A stretch of 64,000 nucleotides of DNA, from contig CATNEN010000025.1 in NCBI GenBank assembly GCA_950097015.1, positions 3,945,001 to 4,009,000 on the forward strand, given 5' to 3'. The stretch's first letter is position 1. Each line of letters opens with the position of its first letter. The notes under the pieces were generated by a model that was not told where the DNA came from, ran no database searches, and was given only the letters and a program-made list of their open reading frames with translations. Below are positions 21,601 to 34,300 of this stretch, piece after piece. A program made the translations under genes and the position numbers. Origin of the DNA: Macrostomum hystrix. Lineage: Eukaryota; Platyhelminthes; Macrostomidae.

Positions 21601-23325
21601 TCTCTCCCGTATCTCATCTTCCACGCTCGCATGCCTCATGTCTTCCCTGTCTTATCTTTCATTTCTCATTCAAAGGACTTTTTAACCAACAACCCTGCTT
21701 AGGTCGGAAAGAACCAACTGTTTAAAAAGACGAATAAATTTGACAAATGGACAAATATTGCTCCGTTTCTCTGCAGCCACTCAACGCATTCGTGTCATTC
21801 TTGTGTGCCTCGCTGCTGAGGAATCCTCTTCAAAGACCAGGGCGGGGCCAGAGCAGCCTGTAAAACTGACTCGAGAATGCTGTTCTGTACAGTTTAAGCC
21901 AAAGGCTTTTCCCATCACTTCTGCGCAAGAGTCAAGCAGGTGAAGGGCTTCCGCCTTTCGGGTTCACGTGGATGTCAAAATTTCCTCCTTCGAACTATGT
22001 GGAAGATAACATCATGTACTGATACTCCTATCTTAATGACACCTAGTGATACTCCTACATCAATCACGTCTAGTGGCACATCTACCTTAATGGCATCTAG
22101 TGATACTCCTAACCTCAATCACATCTAGTGGCACATCTACCTTAATGACATCTTCTACCCCAGTGTCTTCATTCTAAAAGCCTCCTAGATCTCCCCGATA
22201 ACCTGTTCCTGTTGCCTTCCAGGTTCGCAGCCGGGTCAGTGCTACAACGACCTCGACCTGCTGTTCAGCGTCAACCTAAGCTCGCCGTCGACCTTGGACA
22301 CAATCAAATCGGCGGTTCTTGATTGCCTGAGACACTACCTACCTGGGACTGACCAGCTGAAGCCGTCAATGGAGTCGTACATTCGCAAACTGGTCCGCGT
22401 TCTGGACTCAGACCGTTGGTCCCTAATTAGCCTCGGCAGCGGCGACTTCGATATTAGCGACTCCGACGGCGACGAAGACGTCGATAGCGTGTCGACTGTC
22501 GAGCTGAAATTTGTCGACCAAATGCGACGCCAGTTCGAATTTACAGTTGACAGCTTCCAGATCGTGCTGAACAGCATCGACGAAGGCAAGGATGAAGAAA
22601 GCGACGACTGCCGCCCTAGGCGAGTCCTGGCCGAGTCAGTTTCCGGCTGTTTCGCCGAAGCCGCCGGCCATCTGGCGCGTCGCGAGATTTGCACCAGCCG
22701 GCCGGAGGAGATCCGCGGCGGCGGCCTGCTGACGTACTGCCGCCTGCTGGCCGAAGGCTACCGTCCAGCTCCGGGCATCGAGCCAGCCAGCCTAGAGAAG
22801 TACATGTGCTCCAGGTTCTTCATCGACTTCCCGGATCCGGCTAGCCAGCTGGGAAAGATTCGGTCCTACCTGTCGGCGCATTTCCCCAGCCGGGCCAGCA
22901 CGGGCCAGTCGGACAAACGGCTGGGCTACCTCGGCATCCTGCGCTCGGTTGTCCAGAGTTCCACGATCTGCCTGATGCAGCGAGAGAGGCACAGCATCCT
23001 GCGCCTCATCAGCCTGCTGGCCGAGGAGATTCGCCACGCTCAAAGCTCTGTCAGCCTGGAGCCCTTTAGCTCAGGCGCTGGCGGTTGGCGCGCCGAGCAG
23101 ATTGTCTATGGCACAACCCACTTTCCCTGGGAGCTGTTAGCCTCACTGCAGCAGCATCAGCAACAGCAGCAGCAGCAGCGGCAGAGGCGCGGTGGAGCCA
23201 GTCGGCGCAGTAGGCCTCTGTTGGGCTGCATTTTGTCTACCAGCAGTGGTCACGTGGCTTTCAACTGCCTGGCTTCGTTGGCCATTTTCCGAAAAGCCGA
23301 AGTGAAGCCAGTGGGCTCGGAATGA
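18655..23325 (+). CDS. TENT5: TENT5/FAM46 non-canonical poly(A) polymerase (two exons)
   Basis: Exons 18655-18994 and 22223-23325 join in phase (G|GTGAGT .. CTTCCAG|GT) to give 480 residues. Recognisable TENT5 blocks come in order: LNGSSASFVI (residues 104-113), YNDLDLLF with the two catalytic Asp (123 and 125), LDSDRWSLISL, ELKFVDQMRRQFEF with the third acidic residue near 212, PEEIRGGGLLTYC (about 275-286) and YMCSRFFIDF. Family members add A tails to mRNAs, chiefly for secreted proteins, in the cytoplasm. Vertebrate proteins are about 390-440 residues. This one has a longer acidic N-terminus, an acidic insertion (about 188-203) before the third Asp and a Gln-rich stretch near residue 430. 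The single intron splits the active site between the Gly-Ser motif and the Asp pair and contains a SINE and a large minisatellite. The next gene on the right is convergent. Confidence 0.93.
19010..19165 (+). repeat. decayed tRNA-derived SINE in the TENT5 intron
   Basis: A tRNA-like head (GTAGCCAAGTGCTTAGAGCC, then GAGTTTGAATC in B-box position) is followed by a tail containing CAGTCCACAGACTGAACAGC and GTACGCAG. The same order is seen in the better copy at 59070-59345. It begins about 20 bp after the exon 1 donor. Confidence 0.6.
19738..19790 (+). repeat. SINE tail fragment
   Basis: CAGTCCATGGACTGAACAGC is identical to the tail of the SINE at 59070-59345. The head is missing. Confidence 0.5.
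20744..21620 (+). repeat. 16-bp minisatellite in the TENT5 intron (~54 copies)
   Basis: The unit is CTCTCCCGTGTCYCAT with few variants (GTATCT, TTTCTC, GTCTAA, GTCTTA). The sense strand of the gene is pyrimidine-rich throughout. Long open frames across it arise from the repeat and are not genes. Confidence 0.95.
22015..22150 (+). repeat. short degenerate tandem near the end of the TENT5 intron
   Basis: Alternating GTGATACTCCTA and GTGGCACATCTACCTTAATG words repeat with a period near 27 and 54 bp. It ends about 70 bp before the exon 2 acceptor. Confidence 0.7.
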
Positions 23326-23419
23326 TAGCAACTGTTGGCTCATTGTGGCTGAGCACCAATGGAACTTGAAAAACTTTGTTTTAAATAGGGAAATAGGGTC
23401 GGGTTAAGCAGGAGTCTAT

Positions 23420-23615
23420 GCAAGAATCGAAGCAGAAGCCTTAGCGAGAATCGAAGCAGAAGCCTTAGCGAGAATCGAAGCAGAAGCCTTAGCGAGAATC
23501 GAAGCAGAAGCATTAACCAGAATTGAAGCAGACTCCATAGCGAGAATCGAAGCAGACGCCTTAACCAGAATCGAAACAGAAGTCTTAGCGAGAATCGAAG
23601 CGGAAGCCCTAACCA
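23420..23615 (+). repeat. 24-bp minisatellite after the TENT5 stop (~8 copies)
   Basis: The unit contains GAATCGAAGCAGAAGCCTTA. It begins about 95 bp after the stop codon and so probably lies in the 3' UTR or just beyond it. A TTGGTTGAGATTG tandem follows to about 23740. Confidence 0.85.
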
Positions 23616-24174
23616 GGCTTTGGTTGACATTGAGTGCTGGTTGTGGTTGAGATTGAGTACTTGCTTTGGTTGAGATTGTGTAGCTTTGGTTGAGATTGTG
23701 TAGCTTTGGTTGAGATTGAGTACTGGCTTAGATTGAGACTGAAAGCGGTTTTTTGTTGTTTCAGTTCTGCGCAGCGCTCAGCATACTATGCCCCTCTGTT
23801 ATATAGTACAGATCGCAAATCACCACTTATTGACAGTATTTTCCTCACCCGAAGATCACACTGTTATTTTATAACGAAAATCTAAAACTAAATTTTCCTT
23901 GGTGTTGCTTTTGTATGAAACTTTGTCCTGAATAGTGATTTGAGCACTGAATCGATGTAAAAAGGAGCTAGACTTGTGATTATTTTAGACGGCTTTAAAA
24001 TAGAGCAGTTTGATTGTATTTTCGTCAGTATTTTACTAAATTCCTAAATAATCCAGCAATTCAGCACCTCTTTGACTGTTCAATGGGTGAAAAAATATAT
24101 GAAATTCCTAGCTTCTTAAACTATCAGTAGAGCTACCAAGGGAGGGAATACCCTCCTGCAGTTATTTGTGCTGC

Positions 24175-24965
24175 ACCTGAACGGAGCAACGCAAGCTCAC
24201 AAAACTCATGAACACGCGTCAACTTTTTGTTGCGCATCTTCTGAAACAAGAATCACGTCGCCAGCCCTTCAGATCGTCGAGATATTCAATGGTTCTGGCC
24301 GAAGGTCAGATCTTTCCCTTAAGAGCTAGTGCATTTCCTACACTCGTATATACTGCGCCTCAGTACCGCATTGCCAGGCCTTCAAACTTTATCAGCATGT
24401 CACCTGAATGTTCCTGCATCATCTCCGACATTTTTTGTTTACTGACCTTTATCTAGACGGAGCTGCTGGACCTTCAAAAAGTGGCACCAGTCAAATATTG
24501 ACACCCTGATGCAAATTTCTTCCATTTCGCTGATCAAGCTTCAATATGGGACAAAGCTCAACCACAGGACACTCGCCTAGTCTGTCAACTAACCAGTCAC
24601 CGCCCTGAAGCCGCCGGCAGAGTGCCTACAGCTGGCTATGGAGTCCCTTAGGCGAATTTTTCTAGTTTCTCAGATGAAGCCTCGATATTAGCCTAAACTT
24701 AACCAAAACTTGTCGAAGGTCCAGCAGGTCTGTCTAGATAAAGGTGAGTAGCCTGGCAATGCGGCACTTGGACGCAGTGTATACGAGTGTAGGAAATGCA
24801 CTGGCTCTTAAGGGAAAAATCTGACCTTCGGCCAGAACCATTGAATATCTCGACGATCTGAAGGGCTGGCGACTTGATTCTTGTTTCAGAAGATGCGCAA
24901 CAAAAATTTGGCCCGTGTTCTTGAGTTTCGTGTGCTTGCGTTTCTCTGTTAACGGAGATGACTTA
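24175..24965. repeat. long inverted repeat (arms ~260-300 bp, spacer ~220 bp)
   Basis: Sequence 24175-24482 reappears inverted at 24703-24965 with high similarity, including TTGCGCATCTTCTGAAACAA, CCTTCAGATCGTCGAGATAT and CTTTATCTAGAC. The left arm has an extra ~60 bp near 24380-24440. It lies between the convergent TENT5 and THSD7-like genes, so read-through transcripts would fold into a long double-stranded hairpin. It could be a foldback transposon or an inverted duplication. Short frames in the arms are mirror images of each other and are not genes. Confidence 0.85.
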
Positions 24966-25390
24966 ATATTCATTACTTACAACTGATAAAAAAACGAAAA
25001 TATTCAAACAACATTATTTTCAATAATTTAAAATAACAACTTTCACAACGTAAAATCAAGCTAAACATAATCGGCATATCTTACTTTTAGTAGCGTATAT
25101 TTGGTTTATACTCGTATTATTCATGAGTCGTAAAAATGCGACTTTTGTTTTGTTTCTGTATTGCGTCAATAGTTGATCGGAGGTAGATAACCAGCGTGTT
25201 GATTTTCTCAGCAGTTGGATTGGATGGGATTTTATTAGATTTGTTTTTTGCTAATAGATTGAATCGATTGCAACAAGGAATATTTTGACTTCGATGTTTT
25301 TTTACAAAGTAGTATTTTTTTCTTTTAGTGCGGTTTCATTAAGTCAGTAGAAGTCCTCCATCTGAGCAGCTGCAGTCTTGAGAATAGTCT

Positions 25391-28300
25391 TCAGTGCAGC
25401 ATTATGAGACTCTCGGCAGCTAATGTGGAATATCGCAGCTCAACCTCGGTGTCGGCTGGGTCTTCGTCTAATTCAGCGTCCTCCTCCTCCATGATCATCA
25501 AGTCGCAGTCGCGATCTTCGTCATCGTCGGCAAGGCGGACCGGTAGCAGCTGCTCCGCCGATGAGTGCACCGCGTGCAGCCTGATCAGGGCGCCACCGCG
25601 CATTGGGACTTCGCTGGAAGGAGACTGGCGAAACGGCTGCTGCTGCTGATGCTGATGCTGGGTTGGCAAACTCGAGGTAGCCGCTTTAGTCTCGGCGTCG
25701 CGAAACTGACGGTGCCTCGAGTAGATCTCGCGGCTGATGGATGGCATTGCCGATTCACTGAGTGGTCATGAGTGGTTTCAACTGGATGGGATAGGATGGG
25801 ATGGGATGGGATGGGATGGGATGGGATGGGATGGGATGGGATGGGATGGGATGGGATGGGATGGGATAGGATGGGATGGGATGGGATGGGATGGGATAGG
25901 ATGGGATGGGATGGGATGGGATGGGATGGGATGGGATGGGATAGGATGGGATGGGATGGGATGGGATGGGATGGGATGGGATGGGATGGGATGGGATGGG
26001 ATGGGATGGGATGGGATGGGATGGGATGGGATGGGATGGGATGGGATTGGATGGGATGGGAAGTCAAATATAAAATTAAGGGTGTGACATCAGAGTTTTT
26101 TAGCAATCGACTAAAAAGTGTGGGAAATAGCACAGTGATGTGATTGCATCCTTACCAGATAAGAACCAGCGCAACCACAACTGCCAATAGGAACAGACCG
26201 GTAGCGACGAACACGGGTATAATCCACATTGTCAGCAGGGTGTCCGTGTGTGCCCTGCCTGCAGTGACAGTTTACTCAATTATTAGCAGCTACAGAATCC
26301 ATTCTATGAATCTTCCATAAACTATACTTTAAAGACAGTTGGAATCTTCCATAAACTATACTTTAAAGACAGTTGGAATCTTCCATAAACTATACTTTAA
26401 AGACAGTTGGAATCTTCCATAAACTATACTTTAAAGACAGTTGGAATCTTCCATAAACTATACTTGAAGTACAATTGGAATCTTCCATAAACTATACTTG
26501 AAGTACAATTGGAATCTTCCATAAACTATACTTTAAAGACAGTTGGAATCTTCCATAAACTATACTTGAGGGACAATTGAATTTTTCCAAAACAGCACTT
26601 GACGGGCAATTGGAATCTACTTAAAAATTGTACTTTAATGGCTTAAGCAGAAGAACTACAGAACTGTTTCATGTCTTACTTAAAGAGCCATCCGTTTCCA
26701 TGGCAACAGCGGAGCCGGATGCCAGCAGCGGCAGTGCTCGCCCCTGTTCAGGCTGAGTTAAGTTGAATAGTTTGAGACCGGACTCGGCAAAGCTGGCCGC
26801 TCCTGAGGCAGATGGCAGCGGTGACGGAGTGCAGGCAACGATGTGGCCAAGCGAGTCGAGTACAGCTGAGAAGTAGGTCGGGCACTGGCAGCGGCCCAGC
26901 TGGTTGCAATAGGCAAACCGAACCGAACAGGGCGGGTGACAGCGCCGCCGTGACGAAGGCTTGATCGAATCTGTGCACCCGCCTACAGGTGATATCCAGG
27001 TGCGTGATTCTTGGGCATACTCGGCATTATATATTTAGTACGCAATTTTATGTGATGATCGCTTCTGAGTAGAATTCAGGTAGAGTAGCTCGTTTGACAA
27101 CAATTAAATAGAGAAAACTCAGGATCAACATTTAAATTTTTTTGAATTTTGCCAATGCATTTCGACCACAATCGGTCATCTTCAGGGCAGACACATCAAT
27201 TAAACACACAGAACCAAGTTATATATATTTTTTTAAGAAATGAAAACTGTACATTGCAAAGTGCGAATCAATATCGGTCCAGTCCGGTTAACAAGAGAAA
27301 AAAACAACAACCAAATAAAGTTCAACGACGCTTCTACCATAGCTAAAACACATTGAGTTGGCGGCTTGCACCCGCATGGCTAACTGACTGTTCAAATATG
27401 GTTTCTGAGCCTTAATGTACATAGCCTCGAGAATATTCAATTTGTTTTCTTGGCTACAGGAATCAATCACTTTAAACATATCACAACAGTTCTTATTGCA
27501 ACAGGAGTTACACGAGAGAAGGTGCTCATTGATGGCAGAATTTCTAATCCAATGCTCCTTAACCCTTGTGTACAAGTGTCGCTTAGTTTTACCTATGTAG
27601 GAGATGTTCTGATCCACAGAACAATGAAATTTATACACGACACCTGCAACAAGTGGTCTAGGAACATGGGACTTCAGCCTGCAGACAAACTGAGCAATCT
27701 TTTCCGTGCGGAACAAAACCCGGAGCTGGGAATCAATGTTACTTCTAAAAAATTTTTCCACTTTCTTCCCAAACTCCATGGAGCAGAGGCCCAAAAAAGG
27801 AACCACAATCACGGGGCTACGATCATTATTGGGATCTTTCTTCTGAGTATAGTTTTGACCAGAAAATTTCTTGCAGAGAAACCTATTAATGATGTTGGAA
27901 ATATGACCACGAGGGTATCCATTCATCATGAACAACCGAGTAAGCTGCTCCAGCTCATCATGTAAAAGCTTCCAGGAACTGCAAATCAGTCGCACTGATT
28001 GTCGCACTGATTCAGTCGCGCAGAAATTGATTCGCACTTTGCAATGTACAGTTTTCATTTCTTAAAAAAAATATATATACAACTTGGTTCTGTGTGTTTA
28101 ATTGATGTGTCTGCCCTGAAGATGACCGATTGTGGTCGAAATGCATTGGCAAAATTCTAAAAAATTTAAATGTTGATTCTGAGCTTCTGAGTAGGTTTGA
28201 GAATTATAGGGTTTTACGATTTCAGCAGATTTGAAAATATCATTGTAAATTGGAACAGATTTGAATAGAATAGGTGGTAGACATGAATATATTTGAGTAT

Positions 28301-31300
28301 ATTTGAGTAGACTCTATCGTAATTACTGAAATAAAAAGTATATTAGATAGGCTTAAGGAGGTAAATATAGTTACTCGAATCTACTGGTTTGATCCCAGTG
28401 TAGATATCCTTTAGACAACCGATTATTTCCCCCCGCAGGTGTTCGCCATTAATTGCTCGTTAGGCTGACAGCTTAGTTGAAATTCGCTAGCAATTCATTT
28501 GCGAGTAACCCAGCCTTTGAAGCTACAGAGAAGGCCCGCTAGAAGGTACTCGTAGGTCACGAGCTCGAATTGTGATTATCGTGAGGCACGCCCTCACCTG
28601 TTTGAATGATGCATGCTACACCACCCCATAAACAACCCTCACCTTAATATAGATTCGGCACTCTAATGATTAGGAATAAGAAGAACTACTAATTGAGACT
28701 AAGTTTTTGCAACTGATATTTTTTGCTAAATCAGAGCTGTCACATCCCACTGATGCAGAGCTGTCAGATCCCACTGATGCAGAGCTGTCACATCCCACTG
28801 ATGCAGAGCTGTCAGATCCCACTGATGCAGAGCTGTCACATCCCACTGATGCAGAGCTGTCAGATCCCACTGATGCAGAGCTGTCAGATCCCACTGATGC
28901 AGTGCTGTCACATCCCACTGATGCAGAGCTGTCACATCCCACTGATGCAGAGCTGTCAGATCCCACTGATGCAGAGCTGTCAGATCCCACTGATGCAGAG
29001 CTGTCACATCCCACAGTTGCAGAGCTGTCACATCTCACTGATGCAGTGCTGTCACATCCCACTGATGCAGAGCTGTCAGATCCCACTGATGCAGAGCTGT
29101 CAGATCCCGCTGATGCAGTGCTGTCACATCCCACTGATGCAGAGCTGTCACATCCCACTGTTGCAGAGCTGTCACATCTCATTGAGGCAGTGCTGTCACA
29201 TCCCATTGAGGCAGTGCTGTCACATCCCATTGAGGCAGTGCTGTCACATCCCATTGAGGCAGTGCTGTCACATCCCACTGATGTAGAGCTGACACATCCC
29301 ACTGATGCAGAGCTGACACATCCCATTGAGGCAGTGCTGTCACATCCCATTGAGGCAGTGCTGTCACATCCCATTGAGGCAGTGCTGTCACATCCCACTG
29401 ATGTAGAGCTGTCACATCCCACTGATGCAGAGCTGACACATCCCATTGAGGCAGTGCTGTCACATCCCATTGAGGCAGTGCTGTCACATCCCATTGAGGC
29501 AGTGCTGTCACATCCCATTGAGGCAGTGCTGTCACATCCCATTGAGGCAGTGCTGTCACATCCCATTGAGGCAGTGCTGTCACATCCCATTGAGGCAGTG
29601 CTGTCACATCCCATTGAGGCAGTGCTGTCACATCCCACTGATGTAGAGCTGACACATCCCATTGAGGCAGTGCTGTCACATCCCACTGATGTAGAGCTGA
29701 CACATCCCACTGATGCAGAGCTGACACATCCCATTGAGGCAGTGCTGTCACATCCCATTGAGGCAGTGCTGTCACATCCCATTGAGGCAGTGCTGTCACA
29801 TCCCATTGAGGCAGTGCTGTCACATCCCATTGAGGCAGTGCTGTCACATCCCATTGAGGCAGTGCTGTCACATCCCACTGATGTAGAGCTGACACATCCC
29901 ACTGATGCAGAGCTGACACATCCCATTGAGGCAGTGCTGTCACATCCCATTGAGGCAGTGCTGTCACATCCCATTGAGGCAGTGCTGTCACATCCCATTG
30001 AGGCAGTGCTGTCACATCCCATTGAGGCAGAGCTGTCACATCCCACTGATGCAGAGCTGTCACATCCCACTGTTGCAGAGCTGACACATCCCATTGAGGC
30101 AGTGCTGTCACATCCCATTCAGGCAGTGCTGTCACATCCCATTCAGGCAGTGCTGTCACATCCCATTGAGGCAGTGCTGTCACATCCCATTGAGGCAGTG
30201 CTGTCACATCCCATTCAGGCAGTGCTGTCACATCCCATTGAGGCAGAGCTGTCACATCCCATTGAGGCAGTGCTGTCACATCCCATTCAGGCAGTGCCGT
30301 CACATCCCATTGAGGCAGAGCTGTCGGATTCCATTGAGACAGTGCTGTCACATCCCATTGAGGCAGTGCTGTCACATCCCATTGAGGCAGTGCTGTCACA
30401 TCCCATTGAGGCAGTGCTGTCACATCCCATTGAGGCAGAGCTGACACATCCCATTGAGGCAGTGCTGTCACATCCCATTGAGGCAGTGCTGTCACATCCC
30501 ATTGAGGCAGTGCTGTCACATCCCATTGAGGCAGTGCTGTCACATCCCACTGATGCAGAGCTGTCACATCCCATTGAGGCAGAGCTGTCAGATTCCACTG
30601 AGACAGAGCGGTCAGTTCGATTGAGCAACCACAGATTATGAGGAATAAAGTACCCCAGCAGAAGCAGCAGCCATGGAATTACTTACACGATGCAAAACCA
30701 AATACTTACTGAAAGCCTCCTTTGCAACGAAGCGAAATTTTACTGCTATGTTTACTTAAGCTTCTAACAAAATGGATTACTTTGAGCGAAATCAAGGCCT
30801 GATAATAAATACCGCTTCAGTGTTTGCAGCCTCGATTTGTTCTCATTGGTCGGCAGCTTTGAGGGAAACACGAAAACACAGGATTAGATTGGTACTTCCT
30901 GATCCCAAGGTTTTAACACTGTCATCAGGATCTGTCACTCTCATCTCTATCCGCATGATCTGTCACTCTTATCCTCTCTGTCCCGATGATCTGTCTCTCG
31001 CACCCTCTCCATTCCCAATGAGTGTCGCATTCCTAGTTTTTCAGTTCCCTGTCCCTCAACAGGACTGCAAAGCATTTCGCACCTTCGGCTAGTTCGCCAC
31101 TCTCATTCTGGCACCAGACTTCGCGAATGCCGTCGGCAGTGGACCAATCGGTGACCGTCCAGTGGTAGTAGGGGCAGCCGGCGCTGCTGCAGGGCCGCTG
31201 TTCGATGATTCGCTGCTCCGGGCATGTCTTTGTCTGCGAATTTATCTCTGCGAATGCTACCCGGCTGCGGTACTGCAAACCTTCTGTGTTGTGAGATGCT

Positions 31301-34300
31301 TTGAGTCAGTTCTACGTGAATCGTCAATGGTTAATGGTCAATTCTAATCAACGGTCAGTTCTAATCTAGGGGCAATTATAATCTACGGGGTCAATTCTAA
31401 TCTAGGGTCAATGGGTCAATTCTAATCTACGGTCAATTCTAATCTACGGTCAATCGGTATATTCTACGGTCAATTCTAATCTACAATCAATTTTAATCTA
31501 CGGTCAATTCTAATCTACGGTGAATTCTAATCTAGGTCAATGGGTCAATTATAATCTACGGTGAATTCTAATCTAGGTCAATGGGTCAATTATAATCTAC
31601 GGTGAATTCTAATCTAGGTCAATGGGTCAATTATAATCTACGGTGAATTCTAATTCAAGGTCAATTCTAACCTATGCTCAATTGTAATCCACGGTCAATT
31701 CTACGTCACTTGGCCTCCTTCCTCACCCGTGAAATTGAAGTAGCACGGAGTCTGGCAGGCGGACCATTTTGACCAGTCGGACACCTGACAGTCCTGCGGA
31801 CAGGGCAACTCGCACGCCTCAACTAGCTGAAATTTTATAATAGAAGAAATTCGTGTTAAAAACTGAAATATGGTGACATCGTATAGTTCGTCCTTACCGG
31901 TGCGTCGATTCCAAGAAACACAGCGGCGCAGAACTCGTCAGGGACCGCTTCGCGTCGCCCTATGTCAAAACAGATCGGCCTCCGGGTTCGCTCACCAGAG
32001 CCGCACCGGTAGGGACCTCGGCGAGCTGTAGACTCCGGCGACTGTTCAGAAACGCGACACCTGGACCAATCGGTCAGCTTCCAGGTGAGACAGCGGGCCG
32101 GGTTGCGACACGGCTGAGTTTCGGTCATCCCGGCTGGACAGGGTCGACCAATGCCGGACTGGCGAATGAGTAGGCCGCGACTGCGATTTCTGGTGCTGAC
32201 ACCTGCGCCAATTTCGGCAAGATTGTTTTTGGTCTATGGCCCAAACTCAGGCAATGTGGCTAGCTGGAAGTGCAGTGCTAGCCACTAGCTTCATAGGTCG
32301 ACTTGTCTATGGCCAAGATCGATTTTTCAAACTAAAACCAGCTCTTTTTATAAATTTCTTTGCCAAACTATTAAATATGGTTTTAACCATAGACATTTCT
32401 CTCAACTGAAAGGAAGTAAATGTATCGAAAATATTGGGGAAAGTTGATTTTCTAACTTTTGATTTTCGCAATAATAGAAGAACATAAAAAGTATCTTTGT
32501 TCTGAATAATCGTGACGGCTTTGGCCATAGACTATGCGCCAAGCGGACCGAATCCTACTCACCCAGTCGGCAGTTGTCCTCGCAGGGCGTCCACTCGGAC
32601 CACTGCGTCAGTACGCAGTCTCTGTCGCATGGCGGCTGGCACGCCTCCGTCAGGATCTCGCCACCCTCTACGGCCTCGACGCCCTCAGCGTCGCAATTTT
32701 CGTCGTCAACCCGACGACCGTCGACGACGCGTAGGCACACGCGTCTTCGGCTGCGTCGGCCGCTATCTGCGCCACCGCAGGCCGCCGCTGGCGTCACCGG
32801 CCGGCAGGGCGACCAGTCGGTGAGGGCGCGCCTGTGCAGGCCGCAGGTCTGGCCCCGGACGCAGGCCTGCGACTCACGCAGCTGGTTCTCTATGCGGCAG
32901 GTGCCGCGGTAGTCTGCGGGGTCGCGAAGGGGGGAGGGATGGTGTGCTCACCAACTCATCGTCATCATTTCATCGTCAGTTAATGAGAAAAGCTCTGAGC
33001 AGTCTCCAAGTAGATGAGATTGTAGTCCAGTTGCTTGTAATCCGATAAACCATAGAGATGAAGAGGGAAGCAATTTCAGTTTGTGACCAACTTGATGGAA
33101 GGATATGAGGTCCCTCTCTGTTAACTCTTTGTATCCGATTTCTACATAGGCTGACCAGAACTCGTAAACGGCCGACTGCTTCAGAAATGCAGCAAATTCC
33201 ATAAAATAAAGAAAGTCACAGAGCAATCAGTTAGATAAAAGGACATGAAAGGTCCATGAACTGGGGCTGCCAAACTCTTGCTATTGTAGCCTGAGGTGAG
33301 ACTCGAACTCCCGACCTCTCGACCTCATATCCGAAGCCGTAAGCTACTCGTACTTTTGATGAAGCTACAAACAGGAGCCACAGTATGATCGATATCAAAC
33401 TCAGCGGGCACTCACTCTCGCGAAGCACTGTCCTACGGCGTGTTCGCATCGCTTGGTCGCGTCGAAAGCCGCCGACTCGATCCGGGCAGTCCGGGCACAA
33501 TGTCCAAGGCGTCCAGTCGCTCAGCACGCAGTCGCCAGGGCAGGGCAGCTCGCAGCGCCTCGTGGTGATTGGCCGACCGCCAGGTGCAAATCTGTCGCAC
33601 AGGGCGACGTCCACCTCTTCACCGTCTCCATCCTCTTCGTCAATCTCGACATCTGGCTGTCGTCGAGTTCGCCAGCATCGTAACCCACGACGCGAGATGC
33701 CTTGGCCGCAGGCATCGGCGATGGTCACCACCTTGCAGGGCTCCCAGTCGCCCGCCAGCCAAGCGAAGCTCTCGCAGGCTGGACTGCACGGCTCTGACTC
33801 TTCGCCCTGGTTAACTGGACAGGCGCGCCCGCCCCAGCGAGCCTGACGCAGCGGCCATCTCTGGCGTCGTCTGAGCCCAGAGCAGGTGGCGGAGCAGCCG
33901 CCCCATGGGCCCCAGTCGGACAGGCGGCAGTCCACGGGGCAGGGAAACTCGCACGGCTCAGTCAGAAGGAGCGCCTTCGTCTTGCACAGTCGCTCAGGCA
34001 CCTGGCGACCGTAGCTATCCTGGCAGGCCTGCGATCGGAACTTCAGCCCGCGGCCGCAGTCGCCGCCGACATTGTCGTCGACGTTGCCTGATGCGCCAGA
34101 CGGCTCGACAAGCGCACGAGCGAGCCTTGGATCCGGGCGCAGCATCAGGCAGGAGCTCCACTGACCCACTGGCACCAGGCGAAACTCACCGCTGTCGCCG
34201 CCGTTGGCATCTCCTCCAGCCAGCTCAGAACTGATGCCGTCCTTACTTTCTCCACTGGCACTGGGGCGGCCATTGCAGACGCAGTCGGAGCGCTGGTTGA

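Noticed and set aside
20761-21685. Overlapping Ser/Leu/Pro-rich frames in the TENT5 intron
   Set aside because: Pure product of the 16-bp repeat, open in all three frames.
24208-24973. Two similar ~80-codon frames on opposite strands
   Set aside because: They are mirror copies in the arms of one inverted repeat and have no other gene features.
25783-26060. Telomere-like G-rich repeat
   Set aside because: The unit is GGGAT, not TTAGGG, and it lies inside an intron.
28670-30641. Open frames of 644 (plus) and about 480 (minus) codons
   Set aside because: They lie wholly in a 24-bp tandem array within an intron. The period is a multiple of three and the unit has no stop in these frames, so openness carries no coding information.
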